Assembly (NCBI GenBank): GCA_910577185.1
Contig: CAJTLR010000014.1
Coordinates: 1-55,856 of the forward strand
Length of the DNA: 55,856 nt
Direction of reading: 5' to 3'
Source: an uncultured Acetatifactor sp.
GTDB lineage: Bacteria > Bacillota > Clostridia > Lachnospirales > Lachnospiraceae
Made by a program: the position numbers and the translations under genes. Below are positions 25,145 through 34,800 of this stretch, piece by piece. Position 1 is the stretch's first letter. Each line of letters starts with the position of its first letter. The notes beneath the pieces were generated by a model. It searched no databases. It saw only the letters and a list, made by a program, of their open reading frames with translations, and was not told the DNA's origin.

Positions 25145-25614
25145 CAGCGGCCTTCCTTTCCGGCATTCTCAGTCTCGATATAAGCCTGCTGGTAATAAAC
25201 ATGATAAGAGAGAGGGTCTTTACAGTATATAACCGTAAAGTCACCCTCCTGATAGAGAAAGCGCTGTACTTCAAAGCCGCCCTCCTCCATCTGCAGCACC
25301 CAGAAATCCCCGGGCACTTTGCTGTCTGTGATCACCCGCTGCCAGACTTCCTCCGTAACCCCGGCCCTGCCGGAAAAGTCACAAAAGGGCGTGTCCAGGG
25401 CATAACTCTCCCTGGCAGCCACCTGCAGCGCAATCCGCAGCGATTTCGCGTTCCCCAAAGCCACCTGGGCATCCGCACGGCGCATGAGCAGTAATGCACC
25501 GGGGATGGCCGCCACCACAACTGCCACAACTATGACCAGGATTGTCAAAAGATATATTGGCAGTTTCTTCTTATTTAAATTCCACATCTTATAAAATAAA
25601 GTTTCTTTGTTCAT
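25144..25614 (-). CDS. Pilin-like membrane protein lacking a prepilin cleavage motif
   Basis: The 156-residue product has a short basic N-terminus (NLNKKKLP), one long hydrophobic segment (about residues 17-43), and then MRRADAQVALGNAKSLRIALQ. The latter resembles the helix just after the membrane part of type IV pilins (compare YIDKAKEKQIIAETRQIVMAAQT in the major pilin). However, there is no G/F-T-L-x-E cleavage motif. It may be a pilin-derived membrane protein that helps assembly, or a pilin whose leader has degenerated. It lies between the major pilin and pilD and overlaps the pilD start by one base. The ribosome binding site (AAGGA, 12 bases upstream) is poor. Confidence 0.6.
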   Translation of the reverse strand: MNKETLFYKMWNLNKKKLPIYLLTILVIVVAVVVAAIPGALLLMRRADAQVALGNAKSLRIALQVAARESYALDTPFCDFSGRAGVTEEVWQRVITDSKVPGDFWVLQMEEGGFEVQRFLYQEGDFTVIYCKDPLSYHVYYQQAYIETENAGKEGR

Positions 25615-25759
25615 ATTATCTTAACAATCCTTTTATGGTGGCGGGAAGACTGCAGTACATGTTCCTTTTATACAATATTTCTGTCTCACATGATCTGTTT
25701 GCTATTCTTTGCATATAGGAAACAATGCCTGCCCCAATTTCATATACATGGCCTGACTG

Positions 25760-25789
25760 ATATTTTGAAAAACAACAGATTCAAAATAT
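25760..25789 (-). other. 3' hairpin after the major pilin gene
   Basis: Perfect 10-bp inverted repeat ATATTTTGAA (25760-25769) / TTCAAAATAT (25780-25789) with a 10-base loop, starting just after the major pilin stop. There is no T-run after it, so it looks more like an mRNA-stabilising or processing hairpin than a full terminator. Confidence 0.5.
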
Positions 25790-25793
25790 GGTG

Positions 25794-26252
25794 TTAGGGT
25801 GCAGTAGCAAAGCTTTCATCCTCTTCTACTACTTCGTATTCTGTTCCATCATACTTACACTTTAAGCCGTGCGCCTGATACTGTACTTCTGATACTTTTG
25901 TCCCAGTCACGACTATATAGACCTTATTCTCCTCCAAATCATTGCTGCTGGTTATCAGATTAGTTATAGTACTCAATTCTGACAACTCTTTGATTTCATC
26001 CAGATCATCAGTCTCAGTTAATGTTACCGTCCCACCCACCGGCTGTGTCGCATACTTTTCATCAAGTATTGTCTGTGCAGCCATAACGATCTGCCTTGTC
26101 TCCGCAATGATCTGCTTTTCTTTTGCCTTGTCAATATAGCCGGTCAGCGCAGGAACCAGCAGTGCGGCCAGAATCGCCAGGATGACAAGTACTACAATCA
26201 GCTCCACCAATGTAAAACCCTTTTTGTTGTTCTTTCTTAACTTCTTTAACAT
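25794..26252 (-). CDS. Major type IV pilin
   Basis: Prepilin with a short basic leader ending KNNKKG, cleavage expected before FTLVELIVVLVILAIL, with the conserved Glu at mature position 5. The hydrophobic helix is followed by PALTGYIDKAKEKQIIAETR. The globular domain is small, acidic and rich in T, D and E; the protein has 152 residues. Of the four prepilins it is the most typical and smallest in layout, has a long separate leader and a 3' hairpin, and so is the best candidate for the main fibre subunit. Inference: it is expressed more strongly than its neighbours. Confidence 0.88.
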   Translation of the reverse strand: MLKKLRKNNKKGFTLVELIVVLVILAILAALLVPALTGYIDKAKEKQIIAETRQIVMAAQTILDEKYATQPVGGTVTLTETDDLDEIKELSELSTITNLITSSNDLEENKVYIVVTGTKVSEVQYQAHGLKCKYDGTEYEVVEEDESFATAP

Positions 26253-26535
26253 TTTCTCTCTCCTTTTTCGTGAGTTGCTCCATGAAGCCTTTGGGCCCCA
26301 TGACTACACAGACTCTCCGTCTCTCCCTTCAGAAGATACTGCTCTTAATTCTTCTTCCGTTTTTACGCTTTTTCGTCTGTATGTTTACGGTTACATTTCC
26401 GCTGTCCCGGCTTTTGCCACCCCTTCCCGTCCTTGTTCCGGGATATCTTTGGCCTGTACAGCGATTTATCTATAAATACAGTCAGTGACGGCATTTATAT
26501 TCCACAAAACAAAATCAATGAAAACGGATACGCTC
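26253..26535 (-). other. Long untranslated leader upstream of the major pilin
   Basis: A 283-bp gap in an otherwise tightly packed operon. On the minus strand it holds an inverted repeat TCCCGG...CCGGGA (about 26410-26443), a GGCAAAAGCC mini-hairpin within it, and a purine-rich stretch ending AAAAAGGAGAGAGAAA before the pilin ATG. A structured leader or independent promoter is plausible. I could not fit a good -10/-35 pair, nor the consensus of a c-di-GMP riboswitch. Confidence 0.4.
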
Positions 26536-27321
26536 TCAGTAATGCTCCAGCGGTGACTGTGCTTTCTTGGCCGTAGGGCTATTCTTACATTTCACCGGAT
26601 ATTTGAAATCCAGTATCACACTGTCCTGCACTATCAGTTCTGTCAGTTCCTGGTCTCCGTATAGCTCCACATCTGCCACCAGATACGCTACATCAGCGTC
26701 CGTATCCAGGTGAATTACATTTCCCCCAGCATCCGTTGGGTAGGAGAAGGTAATTTTCAGATAATTTCCCATATAATAGCCTTCTGTAAAAACACTGCTC
26801 ACTGCCCGGGAAATCAGGGTCTCGTCAGAATCTGTATACAAATAAAGTCTGTTTGTGCCCTTCTCACGGGCATAATACCTTGTCAGCAGTCTCCCTGCCT
26901 CCTGGACTTCTATCTCCTGATCTGTCAATTTTCCACCCCGGACAATGGTGGTTTGTCCGCAACCCTGGGTCGAAACCAGCACCACATATCCCTGCTGGTT
27001 CAGAAATTCCAGGGCAAGACCCTGGTCTTTTCCGTTGTCACCGCCCGTTCCGGTGCTGATAATATCCGTGGTCTCTTTCCCGTTTGCATAAATCTTCACA
27101 TATTCCGTAGCCTCCTGGACTATGGTGCGAAGTTCATCTATCGTATTGTCAAGAATGATCTGTGCAAACTGTAGTCTCTGCATTCGGACAAATATTTTGG
27201 CGGCAGGACTCAGGACTCCGATGACAATCAGCGAAATCATGGAAAACAACAGCATTGCCACCACCAGCTCCACCAGCGTTGTTCCGGCATTCCGCTTTTT
27301 CCGTGTCTTTTCCATGGTCAA
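26536..27321 (-). CDS. Minor prepilin (PilW-like pseudopilin)
   Basis: Prepilin with a basic leader, KTRKKRNAG, then TTLVELVVAMLLFSMISLIVIGVL, i.e. the cleavage motif with threonine in place of phenylalanine at mature position 1 and Glu at +5. The large globular domain (about 200 residues) fits a minor pilin at the tip complex. The start is probably the TTG at 27321: GGAGG is nine bases upstream and the codon overlaps the preceding stop as TTGA. An ATG two codons later is the alternative. Third of three consecutive overlapping minor pilin-type genes. Confidence 0.8.
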   Translation of the reverse strand: MTMEKTRKKRNAGTTLVELVVAMLLFSMISLIVIGVLSPAAKIFVRMQRLQFAQIILDNTIDELRTIVQEATEYVKIYANGKETTDIISTGTGGDNGKDQGLALEFLNQQGYVVLVSTQGCGQTTIVRGGKLTDQEIEVQEAGRLLTRYYAREKGTNRLYLYTDSDETLISRAVSSVFTEGYYMGNYLKITFSYPTDAGGNVIHLDTDADVAYLVADVELYGDQELTELIVQDSVILDFKYPVKCKNSPTAKKAQSPLEHY

Positions 27322-27746
27322 GTGTCACCGCCTCCCCTCCAGGGCAGGACAGCCTCCAGTCCCATAATCAGTCCTCCTGAAGGAGCCTTTCCGAACAGAT
27401 AAAATTTCACCTTTTCTTTGCTTCCGTCTTCCTCCTGGTATTCTACTTCCACAGTTCCCAGATTTACATTAACCTTAAACAAGGTTTCTGTTCCCGTAAT
27501 CTCTCCATCGGCTATTGTGGCTTTGAATTCAAACTCTTTTGTTTCTGCTCCATCCTGGTATGTGCCCTTATGCAGGCTACGGCAGATTTCCGTATTTTGT
27601 TTCCGGACTGCCTCGCTCTTCTTCTGGGCATTGGTGCAGAATGAGATAGCGCTTTGCAGCCCTGCCAGTATGATCAGAAAAATAAAAATCCCAACCATTG
27701 CCTCCACCAGGGTCTCCCCGGAATTGAAATGATTCTTCTTTTTCAA
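27318..27746 (-). CDS. Minor prepilin (PilV/GspI-like)
   Basis: Short basic leader KKKNHFNSG, then ETLVEAMVGIFIFLIILAGLQSAI: a prepilin motif with Glu at mature +5 and an unusual Glu at +1. The remaining ~110 residues form a small acidic beta-rich domain. It overlaps both neighbours by four bases (ATGA and TTGA type), so translation of the three minor subunits is coupled. By analogy with PilV/GspI it should join the tip complex. Confidence 0.78.
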   Translation of the reverse strand: MKKKNHFNSGETLVEAMVGIFIFLIILAGLQSAISFCTNAQKKSEAVRKQNTEICRSLHKGTYQDGAETKEFEFKATIADGEITGTETLFKVNVNLGTVEVEYQEEDGSKEKVKFYLFGKAPSGGLIMGLEAVLPWRGGGDT

Positions 27747-28540
27747 GGACTACCTCCTTCCGCTGCCCCATATGCCTTTTCAAAGCTGCATGCCTTGATA
27801 TTATCGCTGTCCGTTTTGTATCTGTAGCTGATCTTATCCCCGGCCGGAACTTCATACTTGCCTCCGGTGCCGCTCACAGTGTGCCATTGATCGTCATCGC
27901 CCCAGTAAATAAGAATTCCATTATGGGAAAATTCCACATCGTAGGTGGCGTTTTGACGATATTCTGTCTTGTAGTGATGTGAGATTCCGTCCAGTGTGGC
28001 AATCACCTCTACCGTAAAAATATATCTCTGCAGTTTGGCGTCTTTCAGCCCATCGACTTTCTCTTCGCTGTTGTCTATCTCCCCCTCGGGATGAATTTCC
28101 TCCTCCGGATCCTGGTTCACTTCCTTGTACAGAACAACCCTGACACTGCCGTAATTCTCATCCACATCTGTTACGCCTGCCGTATAATGAAAAACCGTTT
28201 CCTCCGGATGGTCGGGGTCATATTCCCCGTAGTCTCCCTCCAGAAATTTGCAGGCATAGAGATAAAAACTTTCTTCCGCATTAGTATCCTTGGGATCCGT
28301 ATACTTCCCCAGTTCAGCGTCCAGCACTTCCGCAAAACTTTTCGCCAGCTGATAGCATCGCTCCTGCTCCAGTCTTCTGTTGGCACGGGCCATCATCAGA
28401 CTTGCGGTATACACCATGGCAAGGGCAAATGCCAGCAGAAATGCGGATGCGCAGATCACCAGCACCAGGGATGTCCCCTGGCGGGAATGCTTCCTGACAG
28501 ATTTTAAAACCGGATTGTGAGACTGTCTTCTCTTGGCCAT
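27743..28540 (-). CDS. PilX-like minor pilus component
   Basis: The 265-residue protein starts with a basic tail (AKRRQSHNPVLKSVRKHSRQG) and a hydrophobic helix, TSLVLVICASAFLLAFALAMVYTASL. A residue pattern SRQG-TSLVLVI resembles a degenerate prepilin site without the +5 Glu, as in GspK/PilX-type subunits. A large acidic domain follows. The ATG at 28540 is chosen because AAAGGAGGG lies four to five bases upstream; the longer frame to 28612 runs into the repeat array. First of three overlapping minor pilin genes after the giant gene. Confidence 0.65.
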   Translation of the reverse strand: MAKRRQSHNPVLKSVRKHSRQGTSLVLVICASAFLLAFALAMVYTASLMMARANRRLEQERCYQLAKSFAEVLDAELGKYTDPKDTNAEESFYLYACKFLEGDYGEYDPDHPEETVFHYTAGVTDVDENYGSVRVVLYKEVNQDPEEEIHPEGEIDNSEEKVDGLKDAKLQRYIFTVEVIATLDGISHHYKTEYRQNATYDVEFSHNGILIYWGDDDQWHTVSGTGGKYEVPAGDKISYRYKTDSDNIKACSFEKAYGAAEGGSP

Positions 28541-28592
28541 ACCGCCCTCCTTTCCATGGTGATTACGCTTCCGGCTCCCCATACTTTTTTCT

Positions 28593-28812
28593 CCGGCGCC
28601 GTTTTCCTGCAAGGCGCCGGGTTCTTTCTAATCTGTGCTGCCACAGACTCTTCGTGGCTTCCTCTCCGGCGCCGTTTTTTCTGCAAGGCGCCGGGGTCTT
28701 TCTAGTCTGTACTGCCACAGACTCTTCATGCCTTCCTTTCCGGCGCCGTTTTTCCTGCAAGGCGCCGGGATCTTTCTAATCTGTGCTGTCACAGACTCTT
28801 CATGGCTTCCGG
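28593..28812. repeat. 73/74-bp tandem repeat, three units, each with two hairpins
   Basis: Units begin at 28593, 28666 and 28740. Each has a GC-rich inverted repeat CCGGCGCC...GGCGCCGG with a 12-13 base loop, then a second small hairpin (TCTGTG-ctgc-CACAGA or close). The array fills the gap between the stop of the giant GLUG gene (28815) and the PilX-like gene. No T-run follows the stems, so these are not classical terminators. mRNA processing or attenuation inside the operon is possible. Confidence 0.88.
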
Positions 28813-28814
28813 AT

Positions 28815-31800
28815 TCAATTGCCGATCACATTCTGCACTCTCTCGGACTCTACATAGGATTCGCTGCCCTGGTTCGGATCATTTTCCTTCACATCTGCCC
28901 AGATATCCACAGACGCGGTATTACGCAGATTGTCCCCTGTGATCACCACATCCTTTGCGGTCACCAGATCATTGACATCCGGCAGAATCAACGTGTATAC
29001 ATAATTTCCGTTCTCATCCCGCTGTGCCTCAAGAGCCGCGCTCAATGTTCCCTTATAGAAAACGGGAATGCCTCCTGCCTCATATTTTCCGCTGATCGGA
29101 TAACTGTAGCCAAAGTCAAACATCAGACTGCCGTCTTCTCCTGTCACCCCGGTAAGTTCCGTCCAGCTTCCATCTGCCGCCTTCACATAGACTTTAGGAA
29201 GGGTTTCTCCGTCAGCCCCTGTCTCCTCCACAATTTTCAGTTCTGTGGGAGTCTGATTTCCGCTGCCTGGCCTGGGCGTGACTGTCATATAATAGGAGTC
29301 CGCATGTTCCACAGCGCCCCAATGGAACGCAATGTGATTCGCTCTCCAGGTTTCCTCCACACTGTCCTCCGGCAAATCCGGATTGGTGTAGGTAGTCATT
29401 GTCACTGTCCTGCTCCTCATATCCCCTGTAACTGCAGGCTCTGCCAGCTTCACATATGGCAGCCGGACCAGATCGCCGGCCACCCAGCCTGAGCTGAAGC
29501 TGCCGTTTCCGGAAGATATTCTGGTGCAGAAGAAAATGTACTTGCCCGCATACTCTGCCGACAGACCGTTGAGGCTGTGACTGTAAATCTGATTTGCCCC
29601 CACATCCATCTGCGTGGGTGCAATTCCGTCATCCGCTGCAGGATATACCGTCTGCAGTCCCGGAACCGCATCCCGGTCGGGAAGTCTTCCTTCGCGGTTG
29701 ACTGCCTCTATCACAGTCTTCACCGCCTCAATCTCACTGCCATCGACCACCCAGGCCGTCAGCAGATAAGTGCTTCCTCCGGGCGGTATGCTGTTCTGAT
29801 CCGGTTCGACCTTCACAGTCATTCCGTTCTGCTGGAACTCCTCCACGGACAAAGAAGCATCCTTACCATATGTCCAGCTATACTCCCACTCTACTTTCGG
29901 GGTCTGAATCCGGGCGGGAATCTGCAGTTCATAGGTGATGCCGGGCAGACTGTTCACATATCCCAGCTGGGGTTTTGTCTCATCTGCCTGTGCCACAACA
30001 TAAATCAAAGCACGCCTGGCCTCCGATACATTATCCAGATATTCTTCCAGATTTATGTCTGAACTGATATATCTGTTTCCCTGCTTGTCTGCTACAGCCA
30101 CCGGTTCTCCAATTTCTACCGGATCTTTCAGTATCCCGTCTTTATCATAAAGCTGCATATATATCTGATAGGACACACAGCCTTCCTCCGGATTCACAGG
30201 ATTCCACTCAATCCGGTAAGTCATCTCGTTCACATCCGTGTTCGTCACCACCGGCTGACCCGGTTTCGGCAGTCTGGATGCCACGGAATAGATCCCTTTG
30301 GAGGAGAGACCGATTGTTCCCTTACTGGCATCTCCCAGGCTCGTAACCGTCAGTTCCACCTGACTGTAATTCCATTCCTCTGCCGGTACACTGTAAGTAT
30401 TCTCTAATATGACTGCATCCGTTACCAGGGAAACCCTCTCCCCAGTCTCTCTGTCGATTCCTGCCAGGGATACCATATAACCGTCTTTCTTCGGTCCCGC
30501 ATCCTGATCCCATTTAAAAGTATAATGCAGCTTTTTGTCCGGCTCCGGATATTCCGGCTCCAGGAAATTCTCTTCACCCTTTCCCGGCATCAGCACCGGC
30601 GCTGCAAGCCAGGTAAAGATACCCACCTGGGATGTCCACACGTAATTCCGGAAACTATCGTCTTTCCTGGCCAGAACAACACTGTATTCGTAATTCCATT
30701 CGGGTATAAGCGTGGTTCCGCCACCATTGGACTCCTCTTTTACACCGGTGAGAATGGACAAATTCGCATTCCCTTCCGGTTGCCCCGCTTCATTCACGCT
30801 GACAGGATGCCAGGTGTACACCGGCCCCAGACCGGACTCTGCATACCATACCCTCACCTGCAGGTCTTCCGCATTGGCAATATAATCATATTGGTCCAGA
30901 TTGTCAAAGACTGCCGAAGCCGTTCCGTTGGCGGCAGCCAAAATATTCTGGTAAGCCAGCACAGCTTCCTTCACTTCGGTGTCACCGGTTGTCCATGTGC
31001 CGATTAATTCCACACGGTAAATCGGAGGCGTGGTCACATTTCCGGAGCCGGTCGCATCCAGAGTCACCGTAAGCCTGGCATCCGAAAGACTGGTGCCGGA
31101 CAGCTCATAGCTGACTTTATCATTCCCTCCGCTCTTCAGCGGAATGGACGGACAATACTGTATATCATTTCCTGGCAGATATACCGGAACGGATACCTCT
31201 GCGGATGGCAACAGGTTATTTTCATAACCGACCTTCGGCACAGCCTGGACAATCAGCTGCTGAAGGGAAGATGCCTGCTGCTCCCGGCTGAATTCGCCAT
31301 TGTCCCCCAATCTGATCTCTGCCTCGCTGCCTGCCTGACCTGTTGCATCCATAAATTTCACCACGATGTCATACATCTTCATACCGGTGCCACTCTCGTA
31401 ACCGGCATAATCAGCCAGGTTCTGCAGTTGATAGAGATAGGACAACTTTCCGCTATCGTCAGCCGCCAGTTCTATCCTGATATCCGGATTCGGCAGTACG
31501 CTCTCCTGGATGGGATCGGATATGGAATCCGCCAGGTCGGAAGGTTCCACCGAATCATACATGCTGTAAGCGCGCAATTCAATTTTCCACGCTCCAGCGG
31601 CTTCTGCGTCTTCCGGTGAAATTTCAAAAGTATCAGTCTCCGAGTAAAAAGTATAATTCTCTTTGATTACTTTGTCTCCCTTATACAGCGTGGCAATATA
31701 TTTAAAAGGATCACTGCCCTCTCCGGGCGCCACTCTCACGGTCATCTGACTGCTGCCGGACACCTGCTCCAGGCTAACGGAAGGCCTGGGCATCTTATTA

Positions 31801-34800
31801 TTTTCTGCTCCTTCTATTCTGTGATAGGATTCTCTGACATAGCTGTTAAAGTCACTGTCTCTTACCATCACGGAATTTCCGCTTTGCCCATTATATAAAC
31901 TGGAAAAATCCGTATTACCAGTGTCAAACAGCACATTGCCTATCACATTATTCTTCCCATCCAATACCCGCCCATTTGCATCGATTTTACACTTCTCAAA
32001 GGTTCCCCCATTGTTCAATACAATAACATAATATTTTCCGGAGGTGCCCTGCACCTTATAGGCACGGTTGGTTCCCGCACGGCCAAGAGGTTTTCCTGTC
32101 AGATCTTCCGCAGTCAAAGTAACTCCATTTCCGCCTCCGCTGCTATCATTTATCTTTCCATTGTTCACGAAGCTGTTCGCCGCATTGCTTCCGTTTTCCA
32201 GAAAATAATTTCTCCCCGCAGCAATGGCTCCAGCATTGCTCTGTCCATTCCGGTAGGAAATAATGGGATATCCAGCGGTACGATAATAATACCCGGGATA
32301 ATCTATTCCTGCCTGGGGATTCACAGAATAACAATCCTTTATCACCGTATTTTGCGTCTGGGTCTCATTGCCTACATATCGGTCCCCGAAAATCCCTGCG
32401 GAAAATCTGTTGCTTACTCCTCCCCCTCCCTCCAGAACCGCCGCAAAATTACGGCATCTCTCAATGCGGATTTCAATATTCTTTGTGGCCTTACTGATCT
32501 GTCCCGCATTATTTGCATTGTCACAGGACACAAAACCCACAATGCCGGATGCCATGGAGGCGGAATAAATTTCAACTCCCGAACCATTGACACAGTCCAG
32601 TACCTGCACGGTAAAGCGCTGCGCTGCAGCTTCATTTTTTGCCTCATAAGCAGTAATATTTCCCAGAATACCGGCACTGTCATTGGCACAGCCTTTGATG
32701 ACCCCATCCTCTCTATCTGCCCCGTGTTTGCCGTACAAATTCCCATAGTTTTCACAGCTGACAATATTATAATGATTCCCTTCATAGGCATGGTAGAGCT
32801 GCGCCACAATGCCGCCGGCAGCGCCCAGCCAGCCCTTTTCCCATGTGGTCTGCAGATTGCCGTAATTATAGCAGCGCTCCAGAGTGCCGCCGGTTCCGGT
32901 CCATTGTCCCAGAATACCTCCCGAATAGTGGGTGTTCAAACAATAAACCGTTCCGTAATTTGCGCAATTTTCTATTTTCCACTCACTCTTTGTTGTATTA
33001 TTCTGGTTTCCGATAATCCCGCCGGCAAAGCGGTTGGTATCGACATTACTGATCTGTCTGCCCACAAATGCTTTGTTCACCAGAAAGGACAGATCCTCCT
33101 CCGATTCGTTCATACCGATAATCCCGCCGGTACCCACACCGATGGCATTGGATTTATTGTTCAGATACCAGTTGCCCGTGGCGCAATAGTCCACCGAGCC
33201 GGAGGGCGCATTGTACGCCGTAATCCCGCCGGCATTGCCATTGTTGGACAGAATCATGGACATGCTTCTGTTGGCGTTTACTCCGCCTCCCTGCCCGGAA
33301 TAGGACAGATTTTCCAATTCAATGTTTTCCCCGCGCCAGGTCACATAACCAGCATCCTGAGCCTTCCTGCCGGCTTTGTCCAGCATGGCCGCCGCGGTTT
33401 CTATCCTCTCGGCGCTGCTGATCCTGCCGTCGCTTCCCATTCCGCTTTTCAGCAGCGCGGTCACCACCATGTCTTTGTCCCCGGACAACTCGATCACGCC
33501 TTTGTTGTAACCGGCGATCCCACCGGCCATGCCGTTGGAAACCATAATTTCTGTTTTTTCAGATTCGCTTCCTTCTATCACACAGCCAATAATCTTGCCG
33601 CAGACAGCCGTCCCGCTTTCGTCCACATACCGCTCGTTCTTTCCGCAGATACCGCCCACATGGGAAGAAAGCGCCTCTTTCTCCGCCGCGGTACTGATAC
33701 TGGTGGCAGTATAGACTCCTCCCCTGATATCAAACACGGATGAGCGGATTTGACAGTCTTTCAGCTCGCCGCTGTTCTCTCCCGCAATGCCTCCGTAACA
33801 GTCACCGGCGGCGGCATTGCCTGCACTCTGCGCAATCCTGCCGCTGAAACTGCACAGCGCCACCTCCGCCCAGGCCCGGTTTCTGCCCACAATTCCACCC
33901 AGATACGCAGTATTTTTAAAATCATTGAATGCCACGCCTTCCACGGTTACATTCAGGATAGTGCCTTCTCCATCACTGCTTTGGGCCATTCCCCTGTTCT
34001 CGCCGGCGGCGGCGCCCACCGTCAGCCTGCCGGAAAATGTGCTTTCGATCTTCGGTACATGGTTCACTACTGTTTTATCTGCATCCCCTTCTTTTCCCAG
34101 GATGCCTCTGTTTATCCCTGTAATTCCCCCTGCTATTTCCGCATTTCCGGACAAAATCACTCCCGTATACGGTACACTGGCATATAGGAGGGCATTTCCC
34201 GCAGCTGTTGTGTCATCATCCTTTTTATCCCCTTTGCCGTGGTTCACCGCACAGACTGCGCCTATGGCATCCACGCCCTTACTGCTGATGGTCAGGGTCT
34301 GTTGATCCACGCCCCCGGCTGCTGCCGCAAATCCCACGCTGCAGTCTGCGATCACACCGTAATTTTCCGCCGCAATTCCGCCTGCATATCCCTTGTCAGC
34401 ATACACGCTGCCATAATTCCGGCACTGGGATAAAGTAATATTTTCCCCGTTGACAGCCACAATACCGCCTGCAGGTCCCCTGTCTGCCGTCACTCTCAAA
34501 CTCCTGTTTCCTGCCCGGCTGATACTGCCATCGGCTTCTCCTGCGATACCTCCCGCATAACCGGAAACTGCCCGGACCTCTTTTGCCTGACAGGTCAGCC
34601 AGGGCAGACTGTCATCATTTCCGAATGAGGGTGCGTCCGGCCCCATATCCTTTGCGGAAAGTGTTCCCTGGTTGATTCCCACGATGCCGCCCACTTTCAG
34701 CCAGCCCGTGACGGTCACGTTCTCTCCCACAACCACCAGCTCCTCTTTCTGTCCGGAGCCGTTTCCCGTATCAGGCGTCTTGACATAAATACATCCCTCA

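Noticed and set aside
26400..26480. c-di-GMP riboswitch in the major pilin leader
   Set aside because: GGCAAA and GGGAC occur, but the conserved tetraloop, GCAAAGCC core and P1 closing stems could not be aligned.
28593..28812. Triple intrinsic terminator after the giant gene
   Set aside because: Stems are strong but no T-run follows in either direction, and downstream pilus genes need readthrough.
32352..33743. 463-codon plus-strand frame opposite the giant GLUG gene
   Set aside because: It mirrors the repeat-rich codons of the minus-strand gene; product is low-complexity and lacks a ribosome binding site.
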